DNA of 64,000 nucleotides from Jatrophihabitans sp. (GCA_036389035.1 DASVQQ010000039.1:124001-188000); one strand, 5' to 3'; positions 42,768 to 51,863 are shown, counted from the first letter of the stretch. The notes: generated by a model from the letters alone, not told the origin. A program made the numbers and translations.

Positions 42768-43592
42768 ATGGCAATCAGCGCCGCCGACGTGAAGAAGCTC
42801 CGGGACGCCACCGGCGCCGGAATGATGGATGCGAAGAAGGCACTCGAAGCCGCTGACGGGGACTTCGACAAGGCCGTGGAGGAGCTGCGGATCAAGGGCG
42901 CCGGCAAGGCCGCCAAGCGCGGCGCCGAGCGCCAGACCAGCAACGGCCTGGTCGCCGCTGCCGAGAACGCCATGATCGAGCTGGCCTGCGAGACCGACTT
43001 CGTCGCCAAGAACGAGCAGTTCCAGACGCTGGCCGGCGACATCGTCGCCCACTTCGTCGGCTCCTCGGCCACCGATGCCGAGTCGCTGCTGAACGAGCAG
43101 CTGGTCGACGGCAAGACCGTGGCCCAGAACATCGAGGCCCTCAACGCGGTGATCGGGGAGAAGATCGAGCTGCGCCGGGCGGTCAAGCTCGACGGCAAGG
43201 TCGCGACCTACCTGCACCGCAAGTCCAGCGACCTGCCGCCGCAGGTCGGCGTGCTGGTCGCCTTCGAAGGCGACGACGTCAACGCCGCCCGCGGTGCGGC
43301 GATGCAGGTCGCGGCCCTCAAGGCCCAGTACCTGACCCGCGAGGACGTGCCGAGCGAGACGATCGAGAACGAGAAGCGGATCGCCGAGGCCACCGCCCGC
43401 GAGGAGGGCAAGCCCGATGCCGCGCTGCCCAAGATCGTCGAAGGCCGCCTGAACGGTTTCTTCAAGTCCGAGGGCGGCGTGCTGCTCGAGCAGTCAGCGG
43501 TCCAGGACAACAAGAAGACGGTCAAGGCCATGATGGACGAGGCCGGCGTGAAGCTCACCGGTTTCGCCCGGTTCGAGGTCGGCGCAGCCTGA
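42768..43592 (+). CDS. tsf: Elongation factor Ts
   Basis: This 274-residue nucleotide exchange factor for EF-Tu has the N-terminal UBA-like helix bundle MAISAADVKKLRDATGAGM, MDAKKALEAADGDFDKAVEE, and TDFVAKNEQFQTLAGDIVAHF, the conserved TDFVA motif contacting EF-Tu. Length is normal for actinobacteria. ATG with an upstream GAGACGGGA element. Confidence 0.97.
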   Translation: MAISAADVKKLRDATGAGMMDAKKALEAADGDFDKAVEELRIKGAGKAAKRGAERQTSNGLVAAAENAMIELACETDFVAKNEQFQTLAGDIVAHFVGSSATDAESLLNEQLVDGKTVAQNIEALNAVIGEKIELRRAVKLDGKVATYLHRKSSDLPPQVGVLVAFEGDDVNAARGAAMQVAALKAQYLTREDVPSETIENEKRIAEATAREEGKPDAALPKIVEGRLNGFFKSEGGVLLEQSAVQDNKKTVKAMMDEAGVKLTGFARFEVGAA

Positions 43593-43603
43593 GAAGCACC
43601 CTG

Positions 43604-43629
43604 ATCGCGGCCGAGCCGTTGTCCGCGAT
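43604..43629 (+). terminator. Hairpin between tsf and pyrH
   Basis: ATCGCGG (43604-43610) pairs with CCGCGAT (43623-43629) around a 12-base loop, twelve bases after the tsf stop. It is a possible terminator or processing hairpin separating the rpsB-tsf and pyrH-frr-cdsA transcripts. Confidence 0.5.
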
Positions 43630-43683
43630 TCGGGCCATCATGAGGCAGGATTAAGGAACGTTCGTACGACGAGAGGGGCCGTC

Positions 43684-44508
43684 ATGACCGAGACCGGACA
43701 GGCGGCCCTTTTGTCGTCGCAGGACCCGGACATCGACCTGAGCGACGTCGCGACCACGCGCCCAGCGCCGGTCGAGGCCGTCGCCCGTCCCGAGCGCGAC
43801 CCCTACCGGCGGGTGATGCTCAAGCTGTCCGGCCAGGTGTTCGGCGGCGGCGAGGTCGGCGTCGACCCGGACGTGGTGGCCTCGATCGCCCGGCAGATCG
43901 GCGAGGTCAACGACTCCGGCACCCAGGTGGCGGTGGTGGTCGGCGGCGGCAACTTCTTCCGCGGCGCCGAGCTCAGCCAGCGCGGCATGGACCGTGACCG
44001 CGCCGACTACATGGGCATGCTGGGCACCGTGATGAACTGCCTGGCGCTGCAGGACTTCCTGGAGAAGGCAGGCGTGCCCACCAGGGTGCAGACCGCGATC
44101 ACGATGGGGCAGGTGGCCGAGCCCTACGTCCCCCGCCGGGCTGAGCGGCACCTGGAGAAGGGCCGGGTCGTCATCTTCGGCGCCGGCGCCGGCATGCCGT
44201 ACTTCTCCACCGACACCGCCGCGGCGCAACGCGCGCTGGAGATCGGCTGCAACGTGCTGCTGATGGGCAAGAGCGGCGTGGACGGCGTCTATGACGCTGA
44301 CCCCAGGACCAACCCGGACGCCGTCAAGTTCGACACCATCAGCTACGACGAGGTGCTCAACCGCGGGCTGCAGGTCGCCGACGCCACCGCCTTCAGCCTG
44401 TGCCGGGACAATGGGATGCCGATCGTGGTGTTCGATCTCGCCGACGGCAACATCGCCCGGGTGGTCCGCGGCGAGAAGATCGGCACCCTGGTCGGCCCCG
44501 AGGACTGA
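43684..44508 (+). CDS. pyrH: UMP kinase
   Basis: This 274-residue amino-acid-kinase-fold enzyme makes UDP from UMP. Conserved parts are VMLKLSGQVFGG, VVVGGGNFFRGAEL, ADYMGMLGTVMNCLALQD, and the MGKSGVDGVYDADPRTNPDA nucleotide-binding loop. About 35 residues at the N-terminus are an extra, nonconserved extension relative to the 240-residue norm. ATG follows GAGAGGGG. Confidence 0.96.
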   Translation: MTETGQAALLSSQDPDIDLSDVATTRPAPVEAVARPERDPYRRVMLKLSGQVFGGGEVGVDPDVVASIARQIGEVNDSGTQVAVVVGGGNFFRGAELSQRGMDRDRADYMGMLGTVMNCLALQDFLEKAGVPTRVQTAITMGQVAEPYVPRRAERHLEKGRVVIFGAGAGMPYFSTDTAAAQRALEIGCNVLLMGKSGVDGVYDADPRTNPDAVKFDTISYDEVLNRGLQVADATAFSLCRDNGMPIVVFDLADGNIARVVRGEKIGTLVGPED

Positions 44509-44554
44509 CTGCTCACCGCCTGTCCGGCCGTAACGCAAGAACCAGGAGATTGAC

Positions 44555-45118
44555 GTGATCGACGAGACGCTCTTCGAAGCCGAAGAAAAGATGGAGAAGG
44601 CGGTCACCGTCCTGCGCGACGACCTGACCAGCCTTCGCACCGGTCGGGCGGCGGCGAGCAGCTTCGCCCGGATCAACATCGAGTACTACGGCGCCATGAC
44701 CCCGCTTCCGCAGCTGGCCTCGGTCAGCACCCCGGAAGCCCGGATGGCCGTCATCAAGCCCTATGACGCCAGCCAGCTGCAGGTCATCGAGAAGGCCATC
44801 CGCGACAGCGACCTCGGCGTCAACCCGAGCAACGACGGCAACCTGATCCGGGTGATCTTCCCGCAGCTCACCGAGGAGCGCCGCCGCGAGCTGGTCAAGG
44901 TGGCCAAGAGCAAGGGCGAGGACGCCAAGGTCTCCATCCGGGCGGTGCGCCGGCACGCCAACGACACCTTCGGCAAGCTGGTCAAGGACAAGGAGAGCGA
45001 GGTCGGCGAGGACGACGCCCACCGCGCCGAAGTCGAGTTGCAGAAGGTGACCGACAAGTACGTCGCGGCCGTGGACGACCTGGTCAGGCACAAAGAAGCC
45101 GAGCTCCTCGAGGTCTGA
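44555..45118 (+). CDS. frr: Ribosome recycling factor
   Basis: This 187-residue factor splits post-termination ribosomes together with EF-G. It shows MEKAVTVLRDDLTSLRTGRA, YYGAMTPLPQLASVSTPEAR, IRAVRRHANDTFGKL and the C-terminal long helices. GTG start after AGGAGA. Its stop shares a base with cdsA. Confidence 0.97.
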   Translation: MIDETLFEAEEKMEKAVTVLRDDLTSLRTGRAAASSFARINIEYYGAMTPLPQLASVSTPEARMAVIKPYDASQLQVIEKAIRDSDLGVNPSNDGNLIRVIFPQLTEERRRELVKVAKSKGEDAKVSIRAVRRHANDTFGKLVKDKESEVGEDDAHRAEVELQKVTDKYVAAVDDLVRHKEAELLEV

Positions 45119-46455
45119 TGACCGACAGCGTCCAACCGCCGGCTGATGAGCCGGCGCAGCCCGCCGCTGCCGGCCGGCACGGCGGAGGCGCCGGAGTGTC
45201 GGCGGCTGAGCTGATCGCCCGGTCCAAGGCCGCCTCGTCCGAGGCCGGTCCGCGGTCCTCGCGTTCTAGCCGGCGAGCAGCCCGAGCTGCCGAGGCCGCG
45301 CCGTCAGACGCCGACCCAGCCGCAACAACCGCGCCGCCGGCAACCGCAACAACCGCGCCGATCGCAACAACCGCGCCGCCGGCAGCGACCGTCGAGTCAG
45401 CCGCGCCGCCCGCTGCGACCGCGCCGCCGGACCGGCATCTGCGGGTCGTCGAGACGGCACGCTCCACCGGCTCGGACAAGCCGGCCCGCACCGGCCTGGC
45501 GCTGGTGGAGCCGCAGCGCACCGGCCAAGCGCTGACCACCGCTACGCCACACCCGCCGGAGGCCCCCAACGGCCGGCGGCCCGTCAGCCCGACCGAGGCC
45601 GCCGCGGCGTCGATCAGCACCCCCGAGATCGCCAAGCCGCCGCGCAAGAACCGTTCCGGGCGCAACCTGCCCGCCGCGATCGGCGTCGGCGCGTCCCTGG
45701 CCCTGCTCGTCGTCGCCACGCTGGCTGTCTACCGTCCCAGCTTCGTGGTCCTGCTCAGCATCGCGGTGGCCATCGGGGTGTACGAGATGGTGACCGCGGT
45801 CGGCACCGTCGAGGCGCGCCCGCCGCTGGTGCCGCTGCTGGCCGGCGTGCTCGCGATGGAGGCGGCGGCCTGGTTCCGCGGCCCGGACGGCCTGGTCGGC
45901 GCGCTGTTGCTGACCGTGCTGGGGGTGACGATCTGGCGGCTCGCCGACGGCGCGTCCGGCTACCTGCGGGACGTGGCGAGCGCCAATCTGGTCGCGCTCT
46001 ACATCCCGTTCCTGGCCGGCTTCGCCACCCTGATGGCCCACGCCGACGACGGGGCCGCCCGGATCGTGCTGTTCGTTCTCACGGTGGTGTGCTCGGACAC
46101 CGGCGGGTACGCGGTCGGCGTGCTGTTCGGCAAGCACCCGATGGCGCCCACCGTCTCACCGAAGAAGTCCTGGGAGGGCTTCTTCGGCTCGTTGCTGGCC
46201 GGCAGCATCGCGGGCGTGCTGATGATGGTGTTCTGCTTTCACCAGCAATGGTGGCAGGGGGCGCTGTTCGGCGTCGCGATCGTGGCCACCGCCACCCTCG
46301 GCGATCTGGGGGAGTCGATGATCAAGCGCGACCTCGGGCTCAAGGACATGGGCAAGCTGCTACCCGGTCACGGCGGCGTCATGGACCGGCTGGATTCGCT
46401 GCTGCCGTGCGCCCCGGTGGCCTACCTGCTGCTGGCCGCGTTCCTGCCCGGCTGA
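45118..46455 (+). CDS. cdsA: Phosphatidate cytidylyltransferase with long N-terminal extension
   Basis: This 445-residue enzyme makes CDP-diacylglycerol from phosphatidic acid. The first 180 residues are a charged and Pro/Ala/Thr-rich cytoplasmic region, including short 18-bp repeats. About seven or eight hydrophobic segments then follow. The family signature SMIKRDLGLKDMGKLLPGHGG, followed by MDRLDSLL, is complete, with catalytic Lys and Asp residues. ATG shares a base with the frr stop. The extension is a known actinobacterial habit but its sequence is not conserved. Confidence 0.95.
   Translation: MTDSVQPPADEPAQPAAAGRHGGGAGVSAAELIARSKAASSEAGPRSSRSSRRAARAAEAAPSDADPAATTAPPATATTAPIATTAPPAATVESAAPPAATAPPDRHLRVVETARSTGSDKPARTGLALVEPQRTGQALTTATPHPPEAPNGRRPVSPTEAAAASISTPEIAKPPRKNRSGRNLPAAIGVGASLALLVVATLAVYRPSFVVLLSIAVAIGVYEMVTAVGTVEARPPLVPLLAGVLAMEAAAWFRGPDGLVGALLLTVLGVTIWRLADGASGYLRDVASANLVALYIPFLAGFATLMAHADDGAARIVLFVLTVVCSDTGGYAVGVLFGKHPMAPTVSPKKSWEGFFGSLLAGSIAGVLMMVFCFHQQWWQGALFGVAIVATATLGDLGESMIKRDLGLKDMGKLLPGHGGVMDRLDSLLPCAPVAYLLLAAFLPG
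45322..45381 (+). repeat. 18-bp in-frame repeats in cdsA extension
   Basis: Three units of GCAACAACCGCGCCGNNN at 45322, 45346 and 45364 (one separated by an extra 6 bp) encode ATTAPP, ATTAPI and ATTAPP. Confidence 0.75.
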
Positions 46456-46522
46456 GGCCGCGCGACGCCCACCTCGGCCATGGCCGCCGACCAGAGCCGA
46501 TCGTGGGAGAATGGAACACCTG

Positions 46523-47620
46523 ATGACCTCGCTCCCGCTGATCTTCGACACCCCGCGCAAGGCGATGCCCCCGCGCCACCTCGCCGACCTCTCGCCGGCC
46601 GAGCGCCGGGCCGCGGTCACCGAGCTGGGCGAGAAGCCGTTCCGCGCCGACCAGCTGTCCCGGCACTACTTCAGCAGGCTGGAGAACGACCCGGCGGCCA
46701 TGACCGATCTGCCCGCCGCGGTCCGGGACCGGCTCGGCGCGGCCCTGCTGCCGCCCTTGCTGACCGAGGTGCGCCACGTCGAGACCGACCAGGGCACCAC
46801 CCGCAAGACGCTGTGGCGGCTGCACGACGGCACCCTGGTCGAGAGCGTTCTGATGCGCTACCGCGACCGGCTCACGGTCTGCGTCTCCAGCCAGGCCGGC
46901 TGCGGAATGGCCTGCCCGTTCTGCGCCACCGGCCAGGGCGGCCTGAACCGCAACCTGTCCACCGCCGAGATCGTCGAGCAGGTGGCGGCGGCCGCCCGGG
47001 TGGCCGCGGCGGGCGAACTGCCCGGTGGGCCGGTCCGGCTGTCGAACGTGGTGTTCATGGGGATGGGGGAGCCGCTTGCCAACTACCAGCGGGTGGTGGC
47101 ATCGCTGCACCGGCTGATCGACCCGGCCCCGGCCGGTCTGGGCCTGTCGCAGCGGTCGGTCACCGTCTCCACGGTGGGCCTGGTGCCAGCCATTGGCAAG
47201 CTCGCCGATGAGGGGCTCAACGTCACGCTGGCGGTCTCGCTGCACGCTCCCGATGACGAGCTGCGCGACACCCTGGTGCCGGTGAACACCCGCTGGAAGG
47301 TGCGCGAGGTGCTCGAGGCCGCCGACGCCTACGCCGCGCGCACCGGGCGGCGGTATTCGATCGAGTACGCGATGATCCGCGACATCAATGACCAGCCGTG
47401 GCGCGCCGACCTGCTCGGCACCCTGCTGTCCGGCCGGCTGGCGCACGTGAACCTGATACCGCTCAACCCCACCCCGGGTTCGAAGTGGGACGCCTCACCC
47501 AAGCCGGTCGAGCAGGAGTTCGTGGCCCGGTTGAGCGACCATGGCGTGCCGGTGACGGTTCGCGACACCCGCGGTCAGGAGATCGACGGCGCCTGCGGGC
47601 AGTTGGCGGCCCTGGCGTGA
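46523..47620 (+). CDS. rlmN: 23S rRNA/tRNA adenine C2-methyltransferase
   Basis: This 365-residue radical SAM enzyme methylates A2503 of 23S rRNA and A37 of some tRNAs. The iron-sulfur motif CGMACPFC (CxxxCxxC) follows VCVSSQAG; VVFMGMGEPLANY, ALSLHAP-type ... AVSLHAPDDELR and the C-terminal MIRDINDQ and NLIPLNPTPGSKW blocks are also present. I prefer ATG at 46523 (MTSLPLIFDTPRK); an ATG at 46511 would add four residues but lies too near the GGGAGA element. Confidence 0.95.
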   Translation: MTSLPLIFDTPRKAMPPRHLADLSPAERRAAVTELGEKPFRADQLSRHYFSRLENDPAAMTDLPAAVRDRLGAALLPPLLTEVRHVETDQGTTRKTLWRLHDGTLVESVLMRYRDRLTVCVSSQAGCGMACPFCATGQGGLNRNLSTAEIVEQVAAAARVAAAGELPGGPVRLSNVVFMGMGEPLANYQRVVASLHRLIDPAPAGLGLSQRSVTVSTVGLVPAIGKLADEGLNVTLAVSLHAPDDELRDTLVPVNTRWKVREVLEAADAYAARTGRRYSIEYAMIRDINDQPWRADLLGTLLSGRLAHVNLIPLNPTPGSKWDASPKPVEQEFVARLSDHGVPVTVRDTRGQEIDGACGQLAALA

Positions 47621-47689
47621 TCAGCCGGACAGGCTCGGCAGAGGAGGCTCACGCATGATTAGCCACGATGATCGCCGCAAACCGGCGCA

Positions 47690-47699
47690 TACCTAGGTA
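47690..47699. promoter_or_regulatory. Palindrome before the TrmB-like gene
   Basis: TACCTAGGTA is a perfect 10-bp palindrome ending ten bases before the ATG at 47710. It is positioned for autoregulation, or as part of a -10-type region of a leaderless transcript, since no ribosome-binding site is seen. Confidence 0.4.
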
Positions 47700-47709
47700 C
47701 GGTTCGCTC

Positions 47710-48543
47710 ATGGCAGATCCGAACACCCATGTTCACGGCCTCGTGCAGCTCGGGATGACGCGCTACGAGGCGAAGGCTTACCTGACCCTGATCCAGCGGG
47801 AGAGTTACGCCGCGTCCGAGCTGGCCAACGAGGCCGGCATCCCACGCCAGCGCATCTACGACGTGCTCAACAGCCTGGTCTCGCGGGGGCTGGCCCGGGA
47901 CTGGCCCGGACCGGTCACCAGGTACGCGGCCACCGACCCCGAGGCCGCCGTCGAGCGGCTGCTGGCAGTGCAACGCCAGGCCCTGGCCGGCCTGGAGTCG
48001 CATTCCACGAGCCTGGCCACCCACCTGCGCGACACCTGGTCCGCCGGCCGTCAGGAGACCGCGCCACTGGACTACGTCGAGGTGCTGCGCGACCCGGGCA
48101 TGGTCGGCGCCCGGTTCCGCGACCTGCAGCGTGAGGCGGAACGGTCGCTGCTGACGTTCTCCAAGTCCCCGTACGCGATGCCGAACAACCCGCTGGGCCT
48201 GGAAGCGACCCGCCGGATCGTGCAGGCCGGCGGGGACGTCCGCTGCATCTACGAGCCGAGCATCCTGGACAACCCCGAGGTGGTCGCCGAGATCCTGGAG
48301 TTCATCAAGGCCGGCGAGGGGGCCCGGGTCGCCGAAGAGGTGCCGATGAAGCTGTGCCTGGCCGACGGGCACCGGGCGCTGTTCTCACTGACCGACCCGA
48401 TCGCGGGCGCGCTGACCTCGACCAACATCCTGGTCGAGCACGCGGCGCTGACCAGCAGCCTGCAGTGCGCCTTCGAGTCGATCTGGGCGATCGGAGAACC
48501 GTTCGAGGTCGCCCTGGAACGCCGCACCCGGTCCTCGGCCTAG
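47710..48543 (+). CDS. TrmB-family transcriptional regulator
   Basis: This 277-residue protein has an N-terminal winged helix (LGMTRYEAKAYLTLIQRESYAASE, IPRQRIYDVLNSLVSRGL) and an effector-sensing C-terminal part, the layout of TrmB-like regulators better known from archaeal sugar uptake. Here it lies at the start of a nitrogen/polyamine catabolic region and probably senses a metabolite of that pathway. ATG at 47710 lies right after a palindrome and lacks a clear ribosome-binding site. An upstream ATG (47668) would add fourteen residues without better support. Confidence 0.82.
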   Translation: MADPNTHVHGLVQLGMTRYEAKAYLTLIQRESYAASELANEAGIPRQRIYDVLNSLVSRGLARDWPGPVTRYAATDPEAAVERLLAVQRQALAGLESHSTSLATHLRDTWSAGRQETAPLDYVEVLRDPGMVGARFRDLQREAERSLLTFSKSPYAMPNNPLGLEATRRIVQAGGDVRCIYEPSILDNPEVVAEILEFIKAGEGARVAEEVPMKLCLADGHRALFSLTDPIAGALTSTNILVEHAALTSSLQCAFESIWAIGEPFEVALERRTRSSA

Positions 48544-48606
48544 CCGTCCGTCGCCGCTTGCCCGGCACCGCCCTGACCGACCGTCCGTCCGGCTGCTCTA
48601 GCTGTC

Positions 48607-49296
48607 TTAGCTGTCCGGCTGCAGCATCCGGCGCACCGAGGGCGGCACCTCGATCCCCGGACGCAGGTCCGGGGCGTCCAGCGCCGCGGTGTAGCGGCTG
48701 ACCAGGGGCAGGATCCCGGCCCAGGCCGGCCCGGCCACGTCCTCGGCCAGGTCGTCGGGCTGGTCGTCGGAGACCTTGAGGCTCCAGTCCTCGACAGCCA
48801 TCCGCAGCACCAGGGTGGCGGCCAGCTCCTTGGCGCTCGGCCGGCGCACCTCGGCGACCCGGCCCGGGATCAGCGCGTCGGTGAGCAGGTCCAGGGCGCT
48901 GACCTTGTCCTCGCCCTGCAGCGCGACGCAGCGGCCGAACAGCACCGCGCTGCGGTAATGCATCGAGGACTCGAAAGCGGACCTGGCCACCAGCATGCCG
49001 TCGAGCGCGGTCACCGCCAGCGACACCGGGATGCCGGTGGCCAGCAGCCGCAACCACCGCGAGCCGGTCGAGCCGTGCAGCAGCACGTCCGGGCCGTCCG
49101 GGCTGATCGCGATCGGCAGCACGAACGGCTGGCCGTCCTCGGTGACGAAGCCGACGTGCCCGACCGGGACGTCGGCGAGCAGCCGCGCCAGCTTGGCCTG
49201 ATCGGCGCCGACCCGGTCTGCCATCCGGCTCGGCCGCACCCGCTCAGGACGGCTGCCTGCCGCAGGCTCCTGGCCGTTCTCGCTGGGCCGGCTCAT
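48607..49296 (-). CDS. Pyridoxamine-5'-phosphate-oxidase-fold (PPOX) protein
   Basis: This 229-residue split-barrel protein of the flavin-nucleotide-binding PPOX family has GHVGFVTEDGQPFVLPIAIS, LHGSTGSRWLRLLATG and ESSMHYRSAVLFGRCVAL, a pattern of the NimA/TIGR-type small flavoenzymes. It likely binds FMN or F420; the reaction is unknown. The ATG lies about 60 bp from the 3' end of the FAD oxidoreductase, so it is probably in the same minus-strand operon as ald. Confidence 0.82.
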   Translation of the reverse strand: MSRPSENGQEPAAGSRPERVRPSRMADRVGADQAKLARLLADVPVGHVGFVTEDGQPFVLPIAISPDGPDVLLHGSTGSRWLRLLATGIPVSLAVTALDGMLVARSAFESSMHYRSAVLFGRCVALQGEDKVSALDLLTDALIPGRVAEVRRPSAKELAATLVLRMAVEDWSLKVSDDQPDDLAEDVAGPAWAGILPLVSRYTAALDAPDLRPGIEVPPSVRRMLQPDS

Positions 49297-49353
49297 CGGT
49301 CCTCCTCGTTCTTCGCGCGAACGCTCACATGCTTGTCCATCGGCGATGCTCCC

Positions 49354-50751
49354 TCATCGGCCGAGCACCCGGTTCACGATGGCGGCCAGCCGCGACGGCC
49401 GGCCGTAGCGGTCCTCGGCCCGATCGGCCCAGCTCATCGCTCGCAGGCTGGCATTGGCGCCCAGCCAGCGCAACGGCTCGGGTTCCCAGGCTCGTGAGCG
49501 GTGACCCACCCACGGCAGGCTGGTCAGGTCGGTGTCGCGCCCCAGCGCCAGGTCGGCCAGGGTCCGGCCGGCCAGGTTGGTCGCGGCCACCCCGTCCCCG
49601 GCGTAGCCGCCGGCCCAGCCCAGGCCGGTCGAGCGGTCCAACCCGACCGAGGGATGCCAGTCCCGGGTGATGCCCAGCGGCCCGCCCCAGCTGTGGCTGA
49701 TCGGCGCGTCCGCGGCGGCCGGCAGCAGCTGGGCGAGGGTGGAGCGCAGCGCGGCGAAGACCGCCGGCACCCGGTCATAGCCGGGCGAGATCCGGGACCC
49801 GAAGTGGTAGGGGGCGCCCCGGCCGCCGAACAGCAGCCGGTCATCGGCGCCGCGCTGGCCGTAGATGATCAGGTGGCGAAAGTCGGCGAAGGTCTCGCGG
49901 GCCGCCAGCCCGAGCTGGTCCCAGCTGCTGCGGGGCAGCGGCTCGGTGGCGATCATCAGCGAGTACACCGGCGCGACGCTACGCCGGTGCCCGGGCAGCC
50001 GGGCAGTGAATCCCTCGGTCGCCCGGACGATCAGCTCGGCGCGCAGGTCGCCGTGCACGGTGCGGACCCGGCCGGCCTCGATGCTCAGCGCGGCGGTCTG
50101 CTCGTACAGGCTCACGCCCAGCTCCACCACCCGGCGGGCCAGCGAGCGGACCAGCTTCGCCGGGTGCAGCGCCGCGCAGTGCGGGGTGTGGACGCCGCCC
50201 AGCACCGAGCTGGCGGCCAGCCGTCGCGAGGCGGCCCGGGCGTCGAGCAGTTCGACGTCCTCGGGGCCGAAGCCGAACGCCCTGGCCTGCTCGACCTCCT
50301 CGACGGCCCGGCGCAGCTGCGGCTGGTTGCGGGCCAGGGTGACGGTGCCACCGGCCGCCCAGTCAGCGGCCAGGCTGTCGGCTTCGATGACCCTGCCGAC
50401 CTCGGCGACGGTTGCCTGCATGGCGCGGTACTGCCGGATCGCGGCGTCGCGGCCGTGCTCGCGGGCCAGCCGGGGAAGCGACACCGGGTAGAGCGCCGAG
50501 CACCAGCCGCCGTTGCGTCCGGAGGCCCCGAACCCGGCCACCTCCGCCTCGACGATGGCGATCCGCAGCGACGGGTCGGCCCGCGCGAGGTAGTACGCCG
50601 TCCACAGCCCGGTGTAGCCGGCGCCCACGATCGCGACGTCGACGCTGCGCTCACCCGGGCCGGCGGTGGCCAGCGACGGGCGAGGGATCAGCTCGTCGCC
50701 GGCCGTGGCATGCCAGAACGACAGGCCGCGATAACCGGTGGCTGAGGTTAT
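49354..50751 (-). CDS. FAD-dependent oxidoreductase (DAO/PuuB-like), apparent ATA start
   Basis: This D-amino-acid-oxidase-fold flavoprotein has VDVAIVGAGYTGLWTAYYLA (FAD dinucleotide site), GASGRNGGWCSALYP, and GGPLGITRDWHPSVG with the C-terminal GWAGGYAGDGVAATNLAG. In the polyamine region it resembles gamma-glutamylputrescine or related amine oxidoreductases. The conserved N-terminus (GYRGLSFWHATAG upstream of the FAD loop) is encoded, but no ATG, GTG or TTG precedes it. An ATA overlaps the ald stop as ATAA, seven bases after GAGG, exactly where ATGA would be. The only standard start, GTG at 50628, falls inside the FAD motif. So either ATA is used, or the start was lost. Confidence 0.82.
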   Translation of the reverse strand: MTSATGYRGLSFWHATAGDELIPRPSLATAGPGERSVDVAIVGAGYTGLWTAYYLARADPSLRIAIVEAEVAGFGASGRNGGWCSALYPVSLPRLAREHGRDAAIRQYRAMQATVAEVGRVIEADSLAADWAAGGTVTLARNQPQLRRAVEEVEQARAFGFGPEDVELLDARAASRRLAASSVLGGVHTPHCAALHPAKLVRSLARRVVELGVSLYEQTAALSIEAGRVRTVHGDLRAELIVRATEGFTARLPGHRRSVAPVYSLMIATEPLPRSSWDQLGLAARETFADFRHLIIYGQRGADDRLLFGGRGAPYHFGSRISPGYDRVPAVFAALRSTLAQLLPAAADAPISHSWGGPLGITRDWHPSVGLDRSTGLGWAGGYAGDGVAATNLAGRTLADLALGRDTDLTSLPWVGHRSRAWEPEPLRWLGANASLRAMSWADRAEDRYGRPSRLAAIVNRVLGR

Positions 50752-51863
50752 GCGAGCACCTCGTCGATGGGACGGCTGTCATAGCCCAGCGCCTCGCCGA
50801 CGTGGGGGTTGGTGAGCTCACCGGCGTGGGTGCTGAGCCCCAGGGCCAGGGCCGCGTCCGAGCGCAGCGCGTCTCGCCAGCCGAGGTTGGCCAGCTCCAC
50901 CGCGTAGGGCAGCGTGACGTTGGTGAGGGCGTAGGTCGAGGTGTGCGGAACGGCGCCGGGCATGTTGGCCACGCAGTAGAACACCGAGTCGTGCACGGCG
51001 TAGGTCGGTTCGGCGTGGGTGGTGGGCCGGGAGTCCTCGAAGCAACCGCCCTGGTCGATGGAGATGTCGACCAGCACCGAGCCGGGCTTCATCCGCGACA
51101 CCAGGTCGTTGCTGATCAGCGTCGGGGCCTTGGCGCCCGGGATGAGCACCGCGCCGATCACCAGGTCGGCGTCCAGCACGGCCCGCTCGACCTCGTAGGC
51201 GTTGGAGGCGATGGTCTGGCAGTGCCCCCGATAGATGGCGTCCATCTGGCGCAGCCGGGCGACGTTGCGGTCCAGCAGCAGCACCTCGGCCTGCATGCCG
51301 AGCGCGATGGTGGCCGCGTTCTGGCCCGACACCCCGGCGCCGATCACCACGACCTTGGCCGCGTAGGTGCCGGGGACGCCGCCCATCAGCACCCCGCGCC
51401 CGCCACCGTGGCGCATCAGGTGGTACGAGCCGACCTGCGGCGCCAGCCGGCCGGCCACCTCTGACATGGGCGCCAGCAACGGCAGCGAGCCGTCGGGCAG
51501 CTGGACGGTCTCGTAGGCGATCGAGGTGGTGCCGGCCTTGAGCAACGCGTCGGTGCAGTCGCGCCCGGCGGCCAGGTGCAGGTAGGTGAACAGGACCTGG
51601 TCCGCGCGCATCCGGCCGTATTCCTCGGCGATCGGCTCCTTGACCTTGAGGATCAGGTCACCGGTGGCCCAGACGTCGTCCGGAGTCGGCAGGATCTGCG
51701 CGCCGGCCGCCACGAAGTCCCGGTCCGGGATCGAGGAGCCGATACCTGCCTCGGCCTCGATGTAGACCTCGTGGCCGTTGCGAACGAGCTCGTGGACGCC
51801 CGAGGGGGTGATCGCCACCCGGTACTCGTGGTTCTTGACCTCGCGGGGGATGCCGACCTTCAT
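50748..51863 (-). CDS. ald: Alanine dehydrogenase
   Basis: This 371-residue NAD enzyme interconverts alanine and pyruvate plus ammonia. It shows MKVGIPREVKNHEYRVAITP, LILKVKEPIAEEYGRM, KVVVIGAGVSGQNAATIALG (Rossmann), IDQGGCFEDSRPTTH and VPHTSTYALTNVTLPY. The length is normal. ATG at 51863 with AGAGGA upstream. It overlaps the FAD oxidoreductase at its TAA and is divergent from an Lrp-family gene, the usual AldR arrangement. Confidence 0.96.
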   Translation of the reverse strand: MKVGIPREVKNHEYRVAITPSGVHELVRNGHEVYIEAEAGIGSSIPDRDFVAAGAQILPTPDDVWATGDLILKVKEPIAEEYGRMRADQVLFTYLHLAAGRDCTDALLKAGTTSIAYETVQLPDGSLPLLAPMSEVAGRLAPQVGSYHLMRHGGGRGVLMGGVPGTYAAKVVVIGAGVSGQNAATIALGMQAEVLLLDRNVARLRQMDAIYRGHCQTIASNAYEVERAVLDADLVIGAVLIPGAKAPTLISNDLVSRMKPGSVLVDISIDQGGCFEDSRPTTHAEPTYAVHDSVFYCVANMPGAVPHTSTYALTNVTLPYAVELANLGWRDALRSDAALALGLSTHAGELTNPHVGEALGYDSRPIDEVLA

